A stretch of DNA of 64,000 bases, taken from contig NZ_CP033070.1 of assembly GCF_003669035.1 (NCBI RefSeq), forward strand, positions 2,914,001 to 2,978,000, given 5' to 3'. The notes under the pieces are model-generated. The model had not been told where the DNA came from. It worked only from the letters and a program-made list of their open reading frames with translations, and ran no database searches. Shown here piece after piece: positions 35,803 to 45,403 of this stretch. This DNA comes from Chryseobacterium sp. 3008163 (GTDB taxonomy: Bacteria; Bacteroidota; Bacteroidia; Flavobacteriales; Weeksellaceae). The translations under genes and the position numbers were made by a program. Position 1 is the stretch's first letter, and each line of letters begins with the position of its first letter.

Positions 35803-36702
35803 TCAGGATTTTTCAAAATAAAAAAACATAATTCGAATGTGAATTATGTTTTTTTTATGGGTGAATTTATAATGAGTCATAAATTTCCTGATATTTTTTT
35901 TCTTAAAAAATTTATAGATCAATTTTTTATACCAAACATTATAGTATTTTCTCTTGTACTTATTTCTTTCACTGACGATATTGGTGAGAGAATTAAAGTC
36001 TAATCCGTTTTTCTCATACAAAGCATAATGCTTTTGATAGATAATAAATTTGTAATCGGCAACTACAAAATGATTGTTTGCCCATGTATTGGTCAATGAA
36101 TTTTTTTGGTTTCTGATTCTGTAATTAAAAAGAAATTCCTCTATTCGGGCAACTTTATTTCCTTTTTCAATAATAGACATCCACAAATCCCAATCTTCAA
36201 AAAACTTGAGGCGTTCATCAAAACCTCCGGACTTTATAAAATCTTCTTTATAAAATAGAGTGGAAATCGGGATGCAATTACAAAGCAGAAAATTATTTAA
36301 ATTAAATTCAGGCAGATACCATTCTCCGGTTTTTTCTTCAAAATAATTTCCTTTTGTGTAGCACAATCTTACTTCTGGTTGGTTTTTTAAAACATTGAAT
36401 GTTTTTTCTACAAAAGTTGGCTCTATCGTATCATCACAATCTAAAAACAGAATATATTTTCCGGATGCCAATTCTACACCTCTGTTTCTGGCAACAGAAG
36501 GCCCTTGATTTTGCTGTAAATAAAGTTTAAGCGATGGGTATTTGTCTTTCTGGAGCTCTTCTAAAAAAGTATGTGGTGAACCATCATTCACAACAATAGC
36601 TTCTATATTTTTATACGATTGATTATATACGCTTACAAGGCATTCTTCAATATAGTCCTGCCCGTTGTGATATGGAATAATGATTGAAACCAATTCACTC
36701 AT
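35803..36702 (-). CDS. Family 2 glycosyltransferase (GT-A fold)
   Basis: A 299-residue GT2 enzyme. It begins VSIIIPYHNGQDYIEECL, has the nucleotide-binding region IEAIVVNDGS, the DxD-type LFLDCDD (metal and sugar-nucleotide binding) and the later FFEDWDLWM (ED motif with the catalytic base in the family). There is no membrane segment. The start overlaps the stop of the upstream GT2 gene by four bases (ATGA), so the two are translationally coupled. It probably builds a cell-surface glycan; the sugar is unknown. The basic Lys-rich C-terminus may contact the membrane. Confidence 0.9.
   Translation of the reverse strand: MSELVSIIIPYHNGQDYIEECLVSVYNQSYKNIEAIVVNDGSPHTFLEELQKDKYPSLKLYLQQNQGPSVARNRGVELASGKYILFLDCDDTIEPTFVEKTFNVLKNQPEVRLCYTKGNYFEEKTGEWYLPEFNLNNFLLCNCIPISTLFYKEDFIKSGGFDERLKFFEDWDLWMSIIEKGNKVARIEEFLFNYRIRNQKNSLTNTWANNHFVVADYKFIIYQKHYALYEKNGLDFNSLTNIVSERNKYKRKYYNVWYKKLIYKFFKKKNIRKFMTHYKFTHKKNIIHIRIMFFYFEKS
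35815..35858 (+). terminator. Terminator of the cupin gene, inside the 3' end of the GT2 gene
   Basis: Stem AAAACATAATTC/GAATTATGTTTT followed by a long T-run. The convergent GT2 gene stops at 35803, so the hairpin encodes that protein's last residues on the other strand. Confidence 0.75.
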
Positions 36703-37589
36703 AATTTGGTTAATTTGTTTGTTAAGCCATCAAAAATACCTTTTACGACATTACGTGAAAAAGATAAGTTATCTTTAAATTTTCCTTTTGATGAAAATAG
36801 TTTTTTTCTTGCAAAAATCATTCTTTCCCTAAGAACAAAAAATAAGTTCCCGGAATATTTTTTAGTCAGCCATATTCTGTTTCTCGTCATATAATATTCA
36901 TAAACTTTGCCTCTTGAGCTGTCAGATTGATAGGCTACTACGTCAGTGTCAATGGCTATTTTCCATTTAGATTTATTTTTTATTCTGTAGCACCATTCAG
37001 ACTCTTCATAATACATAAATAATTCTTCTATCATAAAGCCCAACTCATCCAAAACCTCTTTTTTAAACATCATGCTGCTTCCGTTCACGTAATCAATGTT
37101 ATAATTGAGTCCTTCAATTTTAACTTCATCAATATTTTTATTAAAGTGAACGTGATTTCCCTCAAAACCTTTTTTAGGAAACAGAAGTCCTCCATCTGAG
37201 AAAATTTTTGAAGGTTCTTCAGCATACAATAATCTTGGACCGACAACACCTAAATCAGGATTGTCTTCTAAGGTTTTGTATAAATCATCTATGTCTTTAG
37301 TTTTAATATGAATGTCAGGATTAAGCAATAAAAATGTTGTTTTCCCTAAACTTATTGCTTTTTTGAGACCCCAATTATTAGCGTGAGCATATCCCAAATT
37401 GCTGCCCATTTGATGGAAAAATACATCTTTTTCATCACAAAATTCAGATAAAGCATTACCGTCATCAGAATTATTATCCAAAATGATTAATCCATCCTTA
37501 ATTTTGGCATCATTACTGAATTCGATAATCTGTCTTGTTACGTCACTATAAGAATTATAGTTTAAAATTATAATTGCTAAATCTTTCAT
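36699..37589 (-). CDS. Family 2 glycosyltransferase, rhamnosyltransferase-like
   Basis: A 296-residue GT2 enzyme of the WbbL/rhamnosyltransferase type. It shows LAIIILNYNSYSDVTRQI, GLIILDNNSDDGN, GYAHANNWGLK, FLLLNPDIHI (DxD-type) and MFKKEVLDELGFMIEELFMY followed by the E-x-W motif EESEWCYR. The start is the ATG at 37589; the upstream TTG at 37601 falls in a palindromic promoter region. It is coupled to the downstream GT2 by an ATGA overlap. It probably extends an O-antigen-like or capsular chain. Confidence 0.9.
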   Translation of the reverse strand: MKDLAIIILNYNSYSDVTRQIIEFSNDAKIKDGLIILDNNSDDGNALSEFCDEKDVFFHQMGSNLGYAHANNWGLKKAISLGKTTFLLLNPDIHIKTKDIDDLYKTLEDNPDLGVVGPRLLYAEEPSKIFSDGGLLFPKKGFEGNHVHFNKNIDEVKIEGLNYNIDYVNGSSMMFKKEVLDELGFMIEELFMYYEESEWCYRIKNKSKWKIAIDTDVVAYQSDSSRGKVYEYYMTRNRIWLTKKYSGNLFFVLRERMIFARKKLFSSKGKFKDNLSFSRNVVKGIFDGLTNKLTKL

Positions 37590-37598
37590 ATATCGCTG

Positions 37599-37614
37599 CA
37601 AATATCCATATTTG
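37599..37614. promoter_or_regulatory. Palindromic element between divergent glycosyltransferase genes
   Basis: CAAATAT-CC-ATATTTG is a perfect 7-bp inverted repeat centred in the 60-bp gap between the GT2 pair (minus) and the next GT gene (plus). Each arm ends in TATTTG, close to but not matching TAnnTTTG, so it could be a pair of back-to-back -7 elements or an operator. Confidence 0.4.
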
Positions 37615-37649
37615 TAGACCTAAAAGTAAAGAAAATTAAAATAAATTTC

Positions 37650-38785
37650 ATGAAAAAGAAAGTATTGTATTTTATGCCAGATAACCCAATGTCTGGAAAC
37701 GCAGGAAATACGACAAGACTTAATCAGTTGCTTTCTTATTTTAATACATTCGAGAATACAGATATTACTTTTGTTTCTTTAAAAGACTGGGGGCTGTGGG
37801 AAGATTCTGAAAAAGATCTTTTTGCTCAGAAATATCCACATATTAAGCTGATTCTTTTAGATAAAAAGTATAAAAAAAGTTTTTTTAAATATTTCTTTCT
37901 ATATAAACTTCCCTATTTTTTAAACAAAACCCGGTGGATATGACAAGCTGGATTTTGAGAAAAGAATTTGCAGAGATTGCAAACAAAGATCAATTTGACC
38001 ACATCATTGTTAGTTATGCAACATGGGGGAAAGTAATTGATAATGTGAAAATCAAAACAAATTTCATCGTAGATACGCATGATTTTATAACAGCTCAAAA
38101 TCGGAAGAAAATCAAAAAAATTGGAAAAATATTTCAGGGCGAAATGGATATACTGAGAAAATTTGACGAAATATGGACCTATTCTGTAGAAGAAGAATAT
38201 ATTTTCGGACAGTTTACCAATAAAAAAGTGAAATATCTTCCTATTCCTTTTCCGCAAAAAGATTTGCTGCCTCTGAAACCTACTTACAAATATGATGTAG
38301 TGTATGTGGCGAGTAACAATCCTCATAATACAACGAGTATTCACTGGTTTTTAGATCATGTTTTATCATTTATAAAACCGGATATTCAAATTCATATCAT
38401 TGGAAAAATAGGGAAAGAAATTAAAAAAGAATATCCTAACGTGAAAATCTATGGCATGGTAAATGATTTAAACGAATTCTATGATCATGCAAGAATTACA
38501 ATTTGTCCTATGTTAAGCGGTACCGGTGTCAAAATAAAAGTTTTAGAATCACTGTCGAATAATCTGCCTGTTGTTACCAATACAAGAGGTGTAGATGGTC
38601 TTTCGCAAAAAAATAATAATGGATGTTTGGTTACAGAAGATGCCGAAAAATTTGCTGAATACATAAATCTTCTAATTTCAAATGATGAATTTTACGATGA
38701 GCAGAGACACAAAGCACATGAGTTTATCAAGAATAATCACAGTATAGAAAAAGAAATTTCTTTCTTTAAAAACAAATTTTCATAA
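37650..38785 (+). pseudogene. Glycosyltransferase (GT4/GT1-like, GT-B fold) interrupted by one frameshift
   Basis: The first frame (37650-37943, MKKKVLYFMPDNPMSGNAGN ..) and the second (open to 38785, containing TSWILRKEFAEIANKDQFDH, NFIVDTHDF and TICPMLSGTGVKIKVLESLS) are halves of one GT-B enzyme. Adding one T to the T6 run at 37916-37921, or a -1 slip there, gives a 378-residue protein, the normal length. The local sequence TAT TTT TTA AAC contains two in-phase slippery heptamers (TTTTTTA and TTTAAAC). The GTG at 37934 could start the second half independently but would leave a protein without its N-terminal acceptor domain. It may be a recent mutation, a phase-variable tract, or a sequence error. 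Confidence 0.8.
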
Positions 38786-38805
38786 TTATTTTCCGTTATA
38801 CAGAT

Positions 38806-39891
38806 ATGGCAAAGATTTTAATTGACCTTGAGCGTCTTAGGTATCCCAATTCCGGAATCGCAAATGTTTTCAAAAATCTTACTAAAGGTTTACAGAAAAA
38901 TAATACAGAATTTGAAATATCTTATTTTGGCAACCGAGAGCAACTAAGTGCTTACGAACCTTGTTTAAAATCTATCTTCTGGAATAAGACTCATAAGTTT
39001 TTTGAACGTTTCAGTGGGCAATTTGATTTGATTCATGTAAGTCATCAGCTGTCGTCTTATTTTCATAGGAACTATAAGGATTCGCTTAAAATAGTTACTC
39101 TGCATGACCTGAATTTCCTGCATGAAAATCTAAGCGATTCTAAAAGGAGAAAAATGCTGGGTAAGGTGAGAAGCAACTTAAAAAATGCCGATTATGTAGT
39201 TTGCATTTCCGAATACGCCAAACAAGATTTACTTAAAAACAAAAATCTTTTTAACTTCACTAAGCTTAAGGATGTTGTGGTTATTCACAATGGTATTCAG
39301 CTTCCGGAAGATAAAAAATATGATTTAGGAAAATATCAGGATTTTCAAACAAAAAAATATATTCTGAATATTGGTGTTTTATTTGATAAAAAAAATCAAT
39401 TAAGCCTTATCGAAATGCTTCCTTACATTGAAGAAGATTTGGTTTTAATTGCTTCAGATGAAAAACTACCTTATGCTGATGTTGTAAGAAAAAGAATTAA
39501 AGATTTAAAATTATCTAATAGAGTTCACTTTCTTAAAAATATTTCTGAGGAAGAAAAATATGCTCTTATACAAAACTGCGAGGCAATGTGTCATCCATCT
39601 ATTGCAGAAGGTTTCGGGATTCCGCCAATTGAGGCAATGGCATTTGGTAAGCCTGTTTTCCTTTCAAAATATACAAGTCTACCCGAGATAGGAGGAGAAG
39701 CCGCATTTTACTTTGATAATTTTGATGCTCATTCGATGGCTCATCTTTTCAATGAGAAAATGAATTTTTATCATCAAAATAAAGAACAAATAAGTCTGGA
39801 AATAAAAAATTGGACAAAACAATATAGTTATACTGTTATGTCCAATAATTATCTTGATTTTTATAAGAAAATTCTAAGTGAAAATTCTTAA
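38806..39891 (+). CDS. Family 4 glycosyltransferase (GT-B fold)
   Basis: A 361-residue enzyme. The N-terminal acceptor domain has [14 protein letters not shown]; the C-terminal donor domain has [20 protein letters not shown], then [20 protein letters not shown], the E-x7-E motif of GT4, and [19 protein letters not shown]. It resembles mannosyl/rhamnosyl-transferases of surface polysaccharide synthesis. It starts 20 bases after the frameshifted GT and is presumably co-transcribed. Its stop overlaps the convergent rocD stop by four bases. Confidence 0.9.
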   Translation: MAKILIDLERLRYPNSGIANVFKNLTKGLQKNNTEFEISYFGNREQLSAYEPCLKSIFWNKTHKFFERFSGQFDLIHVSHQLSSYFHRNYKDSLKIVTLHDLNFLHENLSDSKRRKMLGKVRSNLKNADYVVCISEYAKQDLLKNKNLFNFTKLKDVVVIHNGIQLPEDKKYDLGKYQDFQTKKYILNIGVLFDKKNQLSLIEMLPYIEEDLVLIASDEKLPYADVVRKRIKDLKLSNRVHFLKNISEEEKYALIQNCEAMCHPSIAEGFGIPPIEAMAFGKPVFLSKYTSLPEIGGEAAFYFDNFDAHSMAHLFNEKMNFYHQNKEQISLEIKNWTKQYSYTVMSNNYLDFYKKILSENS

Positions 39892-41132
39892 TATTCTAAA
39901 ACTGTTTTTTCAATAATCTTCACACAATCCAACAATTGTTCTTCTGTAATGACCAATGGCGGAGCCAATCTGATAATGTTTCCGTGGGTTGGCTTTGCTA
40001 ATAATCCGTTTTCTTTTAATTTTAAACAAAGATTCCAGGCAGTTGAACTTTCCGGTGTATCGTTGATTAAAATTGCATTTAACAAACCTTTTCCTCTTAC
40101 TTTGGTAATCAAATCAGATTTCTCAATCACTTTTTCAATTTCAGATCTGAATAATTGACCCAGCTCTTCCGCTCTTTCTGAAAGTTTTTCGTCTTCTACA
40201 ACATCTAAAGCGGCAATGGCAACTGCACAAGCAATTGGGTTTCCTCCGAAAGTTGAACCGTGCTGTCCCGGTTTGATAACATTCATGATTTCGTCATTCG
40301 CCAAAACTGCAGAAACAGGATACATTCCTCCCGAAAGGGCTTTTCCTAAAATTAAAATATCGGGTTGTACATTTTCGTGATGACAGGCAATTAAGCGACC
40401 AGTTCTTGCAATTCCGGTTTGAACTTCATCTGCAATGAAAAGAACGTTGTGCTTTTTACATAGTTCAGAAGCATCTTTCAAGAAGTTTTCGTCCGGAACG
40501 TAAACTCCAGCTTCCCCTTGAATTGGCTCCACTAAAAATGCTGCAATATTTGATGCATCATTTTTCAGAACTTCTTCTAAAGCTGCAAGGTCATTGTACG
40601 GAATTTTTACGAATCCCGGTGTGAAAGGACCGTAGTTTTTATTTGCATCAGGATCATTTGAGAAAGAAACGATTGTAGTTGTTCTTCCGTGGAAATTATT
40701 TTCACAAACTACAATTTTTGCTGCATTTTCAGCAATTCCTTTTACTTCATAGCTCCATTTTCTGGCTAATTTCACTGCAGTTTCCACCGCTTCAGCTCCG
40801 GAATTCATTGGTAAAACTTTGTCAAAATCGAATAGGGTAGTGATTTTTTTCTCGTATTCTCCCAAACTTGAATTGTAAAATGCTCTTGACGTTAAAGCTA
40901 ATTTTTTAGCCTGATTAACTAAAGCTTCCACAATTTTTGGATGAGAATGTCCTTGATTAACAGCTGAATAAGCTGAAAGGAAATCATAATATTTTTTGCC
41001 TTCAACGTCCCAAACAAATACACCTTCTCCTTTATCTAAAACCACAGGAAGCGGATGGTAGTTGTGTGCGCCATGTTTTTCTTCGAGCTCGATGAAGTAT
41101 TGTGAATTTTTTGTTTGTTCTGTTGTTGACAT
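39888..41132 (-). CDS. rocD: Ornithine--oxo-acid (ornithine delta-) aminotransferase
   Basis: A 414-residue class III PLP aminotransferase. It shows [64 protein letters not shown], the PLP-binding [15 protein letters not shown] and [16 protein letters not shown] with the Schiff-base lysine. The [14 protein letters not shown] segment is typical of ornithine aminotransferase rather than acetylornithine aminotransferase. It converts ornithine and 2-oxoglutarate to glutamate semialdehyde and glutamate. The start is at 41132 ([20 protein letters not shown]); the longer frame crosses the promoter box at 41148. Confidence 0.94.
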   Translation of the reverse strand: MSTTEQTKNSQYFIELEEKHGAHNYHPLPVVLDKGEGVFVWDVEGKKYYDFLSAYSAVNQGHSHPKIVEALVNQAKKLALTSRAFYNSSLGEYEKKITTLFDFDKVLPMNSGAEAVETAVKLARKWSYEVKGIAENAAKIVVCENNFHGRTTTIVSFSNDPDANKNYGPFTPGFVKIPYNDLAALEEVLKNDASNIAAFLVEPIQGEAGVYVPDENFLKDASELCKKHNVLFIADEVQTGIARTGRLIACHHENVQPDILILGKALSGGMYPVSAVLANDEIMNVIKPGQHGSTFGGNPIACAVAIAALDVVEDEKLSERAEELGQLFRSEIEKVIEKSDLITKVRGKGLLNAILINDTPESSTAWNLCLKLKENGLLAKPTHGNIIRLAPPLVITEEQLLDCVKIIEKTVLEY

Positions 41133-41147
41133 ATATTTGATTTTGTA

Positions 41148-41155
41148 CAAAATTA
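41148..41155 (-). promoter_or_regulatory. Promoter box of rocD
   Basis: TAATTTTG on the minus strand, 16 bases before the rocD ATG at 41132. Confidence 0.45.
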
Positions 41156-41318
41156 AGGATAATAAACCAGATGGCTCAACAGAATAATGATGCTGAGTAT
41201 TGGATGTATTCAAGTATGTTTTGATGATATGAAATAATCTATCAGAAAATATTAGCCAAAGTCATTATGAGATGTAGTTTTTATATCTTTTGGAATATTG
41301 AATTTAAATATAAAATAA

Positions 41319-41350
41319 AAAAACCGCCTCAAAATTGAGACGGTTTAAAT
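41319..41350 (-). terminator. Terminator of accB-accC
   Basis: Stem AAACCG(C)CTCAA/TTGAG(A)CGGTTT with a U-run on the minus strand, about 20 bases after the accC stop. Confidence 0.8.
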
Positions 41351-41365
41351 TTATATCAAATAATC

Positions 41366-42721
41366 TTAATGATTATCATATTTCTTATCCATTACAAAAC
41401 TCTCCATGAATTTTGTCGTGTAGTTTCCGGAAAGATAAGCTTCGTCTTCCATCAACTGTCTGTGGAAAGGAATGGTTGTTTTCACGCCTTCAATATAGAA
41501 TTCTTCCAAAGCACGTTTCATTTTTGCAATCGCTTCTTCACGGGTTTGTGCTGTCGTGATTAGTTTTGCAATCATAGAATCGTAGTTAGACGGAATGGTG
41601 TAACCTGAATAAACGTGAGTGTCCACTCTGATTCCGTGTCCTCCAGGGATGTTTAATCCTGTAATTTTTCCCGGTGAAGGTCTGAAATCAGCGTAAGGAT
41701 CTTCTGCATTGATTCTGCACTCGATGGAGTGTAATTTCGGATAGTGGTTGATTCCTGAAATAGGAGTTCCCGCTGCCAAAAGAATTTGTTCTCTGATCAA
41801 ATCATAATCAATAACCTGCTCAGTAATTGGGTGCTCTACCTGAATTCTTGTATTCATTTCCATGAAATAGAAATTTCTGTGCTTGTCAACAAGGAACTCG
41901 ATGGTACCTACACCTTCATAACCGATGAATTCTGCTGCTTTCACTGCTGCTTCCCCCATTTTCTCACGAAGCTCGTCAGTCATGAATGGAGAAGGAGTTT
42001 CTTCAGTTAATTTCTGATTTCTTCTTTGTACAGAACAGTCTCTTTCAGAAAGGTGGCAAGCTTTGCCAAATTGGTCACCTGCAACCTGAATCTCGATATG
42101 TCTTGGCTCTTCAATCAGTTTTTCCATGTACATTCCTCCGTTTCCGAAGGCTGCAACAGCTTCCTGAATGGCAGATTCCCAGTGTTCTTTAAGGTCTTCG
42201 GCTTTCCATACGGCTCTCATTCCTTTACCACCACCACCTGCGGTAGCTTTGATCATCACAGGATAGCCTGTTTCTTCAGCTGTTTTTACGGCGTGCTCGT
42301 AAGATTCAATTAAACCTTCAGAACCTGGTACGCAAGGTACGTTAGCCGCTTTCATGGTTGCTTTAGCATTCGCTTTGTCTCCCATTCTTTCGATTTGCTC
42401 AGGGCTTGCACCAATAAATTTGATACCGTTTTTCTGACAGATTCTTGAGAAATTAGCATTTTCAGATAAGAAACCGTATCCCGGGTGAATGGCGTCTGCA
42501 TTGGTAATCTCAGCAGCAGCAATAATGTTAGGGATTTTAAGGTAGGAATCTTTACTCATTGCAGGGCCAATACAAACAGCCTCGTCAGCAAATCTTACGT
42601 GAAGACTGTCTTTGTCGGCAGTAGAGTATACCGCAACAGTTTTGATTCCCATTTCTTTACAAGTACGTAAAATACGCATTGCAATTTCGCCACGATTGGC
42701 AATTAATATTTTTTTGAACAT
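41366..42721 (-). CDS. accC: Biotin carboxylase subunit of acetyl-CoA carboxylase
   Basis: A 451-residue ATP-grasp biotin carboxylase. It shows [35 protein letters not shown], the glycine-rich ATP loop [15 protein letters not shown] and the catalytic [20 protein letters not shown]. It carboxylates biotin on AccB using ATP and bicarbonate. The start is the ATG at 42721; the TTG three codons upstream is less likely. It lies 97 bases after accB in the same orientation, and the gap holds short direct repeats. Confidence 0.97.
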   Translation of the reverse strand: MFKKILIANRGEIAMRILRTCKEMGIKTVAVYSTADKDSLHVRFADEAVCIGPAMSKDSYLKIPNIIAAAEITNADAIHPGYGFLSENANFSRICQKNGIKFIGASPEQIERMGDKANAKATMKAANVPCVPGSEGLIESYEHAVKTAEETGYPVMIKATAGGGGKGMRAVWKAEDLKEHWESAIQEAVAAFGNGGMYMEKLIEEPRHIEIQVAGDQFGKACHLSERDCSVQRRNQKLTEETPSPFMTDELREKMGEAAVKAAEFIGYEGVGTIEFLVDKHRNFYFMEMNTRIQVEHPITEQVIDYDLIREQILLAAGTPISGINHYPKLHSIECRINAEDPYADFRPSPGKITGLNIPGGHGIRVDTHVYSGYTIPSNYDSMIAKLITTAQTREEAIAKMKRALEEFYIEGVKTTIPFHRQLMEDEAYLSGNYTTKFMESFVMDKKYDNH

Positions 42722-42730
42722 CTTTTTCAA

Positions 42731-42811
42731 TTTGAAAATTAGATAATTTGAAAATTAGATAATGTTATTTTAATGTAGAATTTAATCTAACATCTAATGT
42801 CTAACATCTAA
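42731..42811. repeat. Short tandem repeats in the accB-accC gap
   Basis: Two adjacent identical 16-mers (tttgaaaattagataa, 42731-42746 and 42747-42762) are followed by two 12-mers (tctaacatctaa, 42786-42797 and 42800-42811). The second pair is partly complementary to the first (TTAGAT/ATCTAA), so the mRNA between accB and accC can fold. Confidence 0.7.
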
Positions 42812-42818
42812 CTTCTAC

Positions 42819-43301
42819 TTAAGATGGATCTACTAAGAATAATGGTTGGTCATATTCTACAGGAGTAGCGTCGTCAACTAAAATTTTAACGATTTTACCG
42901 CTTACTTCAGACTCGATTTGGTTGAATAACTTCATTGCTTCGATTACACAAACTACTTTTCCGTTTGATACCTCATCACCTACGTTGATGAAAACATCTT
43001 TATCCGGAGATGGTTTTCTGTAGAAAGTTCCGATCATTGGAGATTTAATAGTTACATATTTACTATCTTCAGAAGCTGCTTCAGTTTTTTCCGGAGATGC
43101 AGAGACTGCAGCTGGTGCATGTCCTGGAGCTGCTTGCTGAGGAGCCTGCTGATACATTTGCGGTTGCGCAACATAGCTTACTTCATTTCCTCCAAGTGGT
43201 GTTTTAATAGTAATTTCGAAATCTTTAGTCTTGTATTTTACTTCTGAAACTTCAGCTTTAGATACAAACTTGATAAGATTTTGTATGTCTTTAATGTCCA
43301 T
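42819..43301 (-). CDS. accB: Biotin carboxyl carrier protein of acetyl-CoA carboxylase
   Basis: A 160-residue BCCP. The N-terminal segment (DIQNLIKFVSKAEVSEVKYK) is followed by a Gln/Ala/Pro-rich flexible linker (QMYQQAPQQAAPGHAPAA) and the C-terminal biotinyl domain with CVIEAMKLFNQIE, where Lys is the biotin site. The start is the ATG at 43301 (MDIKDIQNLIKF); the open frame extends upstream through the promoter box. First gene of accB-accC. Confidence 0.96.
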   Translation of the reverse strand: MDIKDIQNLIKFVSKAEVSEVKYKTKDFEITIKTPLGGNEVSYVAQPQMYQQAPQQAAPGHAPAAVSASPEKTEAASEDSKYVTIKSPMIGTFYRKPSPDKDVFINVGDEVSNGKVVCVIEAMKLFNQIESEVSGKIVKILVDDATPVEYDQPLFLVDPS

Positions 43302-43324
43302 AAAATTGATATTTGATTTGTCGT

Positions 43325-43356
43325 CAAAGATACCAAAAAAACACAAAAAGCAACAA
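43325..43356 (-). promoter_or_regulatory. Promoter of accB-accC
   Basis: TATCTTTG (plus coordinates 43325-43332), with TTG triplets 18-21 bases upstream on the minus strand, fits the Bacteroidetes TTG-N19-TAnnTTTG layout, 24 bases before accB. Confidence 0.6.
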
Positions 43357-43392
43357 AAAACCACTCATTTTTATTAAAAATGAGTGGTTTTT
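43354..43392 (-). terminator. Terminator of yceD-rpmF
   Basis: Long perfect stem AAAACCACTCATTTTT/AAAAATGAGTGGTTTT with U-run, 34 bases after the rpmF stop. Its end abuts the accB promoter. Confidence 0.9.
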
Positions 43393-43425
43393 GTATTAAA
43401 TAGGGCTTTTTAAAGTAAAAAGCTC

Positions 43426-43632
43426 TTAGTTTTCTTCTGTAGTAGTTTCTACTGTTTTTTCCAATACTACTTTTCCTCTGTAGTATAATTTTCCTTCATG
43501 CCAGTGTGCTCTGTGGTATAAATGCATTTCTCCTGTAGTTGCATCTTTTGCCAATTGAGGAACTACTGCTTTGTAATGAGTTCTTCTCTTATCTCTTCTT
43601 GTAGACGACTGTCTTCTCTTTGGATGTGCCAT
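43426..43632 (-). CDS. rpmF: 50S ribosomal protein L32
   Basis: A 68-residue L32 with the classic start [20 protein letters not shown] and a longer acidic C-terminus ([11 protein letters not shown]). It lacks the zinc-finger cysteines found in some L32 proteins (the C-minus form). It follows the DUF177 gene, the conserved yceD-rpmF arrangement. Confidence 0.96.
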   Translation of the reverse strand: MAHPKRRQSSTRRDKRRTHYKAVVPQLAKDATTGEMHLYHRAHWHEGKLYYRGKVVLEKTVETTTEEN

Positions 43633-43700
43633 TTTGTAATAACTTTTTTAATTTGATGAGCGATGAGATCTTTCATCATCTCATCATATTATTATTATTT

Positions 43701-44222
43701 TTAATTTTTATCTTTTAATTTCTTCAAAGCTTCCCATCTAGGGTCAACTTCCTCTTCTTTTTCCTCAATTTCTTTCGGACTGAATTTATCAAGAATTGCC
43801 AAATCTTCATCACTTATATTCGGTGATACTTTCTTCATAGGTATTGATAGTGCTACATTTTCATAAATTAAATGTGCTACGTTGAAAGCGTGATCATTAG
43901 CGAGAATGGTAACTACATCTTCTTCGCTGTCGTCATACTCTTCCCCGAATTTTACTAAAATACCGATTTGGTTTTCAATGTCGTGGTCAAAACTATCATT
44001 TGTGATATCACAAACCAATTCTACCTTTCCATCTACTTTTACTTCAAATTCTAAAAATGTAGTGTGTTTATTTAAAAATACTTCTACATGTATTTCAGGA
44101 TTTGTAAATTCCTGTTCAGTGTCGAATAATTGAAAGAACTCTTTATCTATCTCAAACCTGAACTCGTGCTTACCGATTTTCAGTCCGGAAAAGCTTATAT
44201 CGTAGTTTCTTAACTTGTCCAT
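43701..44222 (-). CDS. yceD: DUF177 (YceD) family protein
   Basis: A 173-residue acidic protein of the DUF177 family: DKLRNYDISFSGLKIGKHEF at the N-terminus and a conserved VELVCDITNDSF segment, where many homologs have a two-cysteine CxR.C motif and this one has a single Cys. The Lys/Glu-rich tail reads DPRWEALKKLKDKN, with the family's DPRWxxL motif. It lies upstream of rpmF, as in most bacteria, and is linked to 23S rRNA/large-subunit assembly. The start at 44222 is chosen for MDKLRNYD and for the TATTTTTG box at 44235-44242. Confidence 0.88.
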   Translation of the reverse strand: MDKLRNYDISFSGLKIGKHEFRFEIDKEFFQLFDTEQEFTNPEIHVEVFLNKHTTFLEFEVKVDGKVELVCDITNDSFDHDIENQIGILVKFGEEYDDSEEDVVTILANDHAFNVAHLIYENVALSIPMKKVSPNISDEDLAILDKFSPKEIEEKEEEVDPRWEALKKLKDKN

Positions 44223-44234
44223 AAAATGAGTGTG

Positions 44235-44242
44235 CAAAAATA
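44235..44242 (-). promoter_or_regulatory. Promoter box of yceD-rpmF
   Basis: TATTTTTG on the minus strand, 13 bases before the ATG at 44222. Confidence 0.45.
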
Positions 44243-44305
44243 TGCATTTATTTTAATATTACAAATAAAATAGGTAACAAAATTAATTTTAATTGAGTTA
44301 ACGTT

Positions 44306-45397
44306 TTACATTTCGCTTTCTACAGGAAGATCTTCATCAATTCCGTTGTCTGAAGGCATTCTTCTTGGCTGAAGTCTGTTGACCATCATTTCTTTATAAT
44401 CGCTTCTATTTTTAAAAATCTTAATCGCCATGAAAATCGCTTCCATAAAGCTCTGTTCATCGGCAATATTTTTCCCTGCAATATCATACGCAACGCCGTG
44501 ATCGGGTGAAGTTCTGATGAAAGGAAGTCCCGCGGTGTAATTTACGCCTTCTTCGTAAGCTAAAGTTTTAAAAGGAGCTAAACCCTGATCATGATACATC
44601 GCTAAAACAGCATCAAAACTTTGGTATTTGCTTGGCTGGAAGAAACTGTCAGCCGGAAAAGGTCCGAAAGCCAAAATTCCCTGATCTGAAAGTTCTTTGA
44701 TGGCGGGTGAGATAATTTCAATCTCTTCATTTCCGATGACACCACCATCTCCTGAGTGTGGATTTAAACCTAAAACCGCAATTTTTGGTTTAGAAATAGA
44801 AAAATCTTCAATCAAAGTTTGGTTTAAAGCCTTAATCTGTTTCTTGATTTTTTCCTTTGAAATGTTTTCAGCAACCTGAGAAATCGGTATGTGATGCGTA
44901 GAAACGGCAACTTTCAAACCGTCTGTTACCAAAAACATCAATCCTTTTTTGTTGAATTTTTCTTCAAAATAACCGGTATGACCTGCGTGTTTAAAACCCA
45001 TTTTCATCATTTCATCTTTGTTGATGGGCGCGGTAACCAAGACATCAATTTCACCTTTCATCAAAGCATCGGTTGCGGCTTCTAAAGAATCAATCGCCAT
45101 TTTGGTAGATTCTTCTGATGGTTTGCCCAATTCTACATTAGAATTATCTTTCACCAAATTAAGCATATTCAGCTTTCCGTTTTGAGCCTGTGAAGTTTCT
45201 GTAATGTAGTTGAAATTTAAATTAAGCTTAAAAATATTCTTCTGGTAAGTGAATAATTTTCCTGAGCCGAAAATAATTGGGGTAAAAAAGTCGGTAATGG
45301 TTTTGTCTTTCAGAGATTTCATGATGATTTCCGGGCCGATGCCGTTGAAGTCACCAATTGAAATTCCTACTCGTACTTTATGGTTTTTTGGGCTCAT
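44306..45397 (-). CDS. pdxA: 4-hydroxythreonine-4-phosphate dehydrogenase
   Basis: A 363-residue PdxA. It shows VRVGISIGDFNGIGPEIIMK, APINKDEMMKMGFKHAGHTG (metal-binding His), VAVLGLNPHSGDGGVIG-type INPHxGD motif, and MYHDQGLAPFKTLAYEEGVN followed by RTSPDHGVAYDIAGK. It oxidises 4-phosphohydroxythreonine in pyridoxal phosphate synthesis. The divergent ribE lies 49 bases away. The C-terminal tail after residue ~345 is longer than usual and acidic. Confidence 0.96.
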   Translation of the reverse strand: MSPKNHKVRVGISIGDFNGIGPEIIMKSLKDKTITDFFTPIIFGSGKLFTYQKNIFKLNLNFNYITETSQAQNGKLNMLNLVKDNSNVELGKPSEESTKMAIDSLEAATDALMKGEIDVLVTAPINKDEMMKMGFKHAGHTGYFEEKFNKKGLMFLVTDGLKVAVSTHHIPISQVAENISKEKIKKQIKALNQTLIEDFSISKPKIAVLGLNPHSGDGGVIGNEEIEIISPAIKELSDQGILAFGPFPADSFFQPSKYQSFDAVLAMYHDQGLAPFKTLAYEEGVNYTAGLPFIRTSPDHGVAYDIAGKNIADEQSFMEAIFMAIKIFKNRSDYKEMMVNRLQPRRMPSDNGIDEDLPVESEM

Positions 45398-45403
45398 TTT
45401 GAT

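Noticed and set aside
37913..38344. Minus-strand frame of 143 codons
   Set aside because: It is antisense to the frameshifted glycosyltransferase, whose GT-B motifs are clear on the plus strand.
43656..43688. Inverted GATGAG..CTCATC sequence between yceD and rpmF as a terminator
   Set aside because: The stem is imperfect, is followed by mixed sequence, and the two genes form a conserved operon; it may be an mRNA structure at most.
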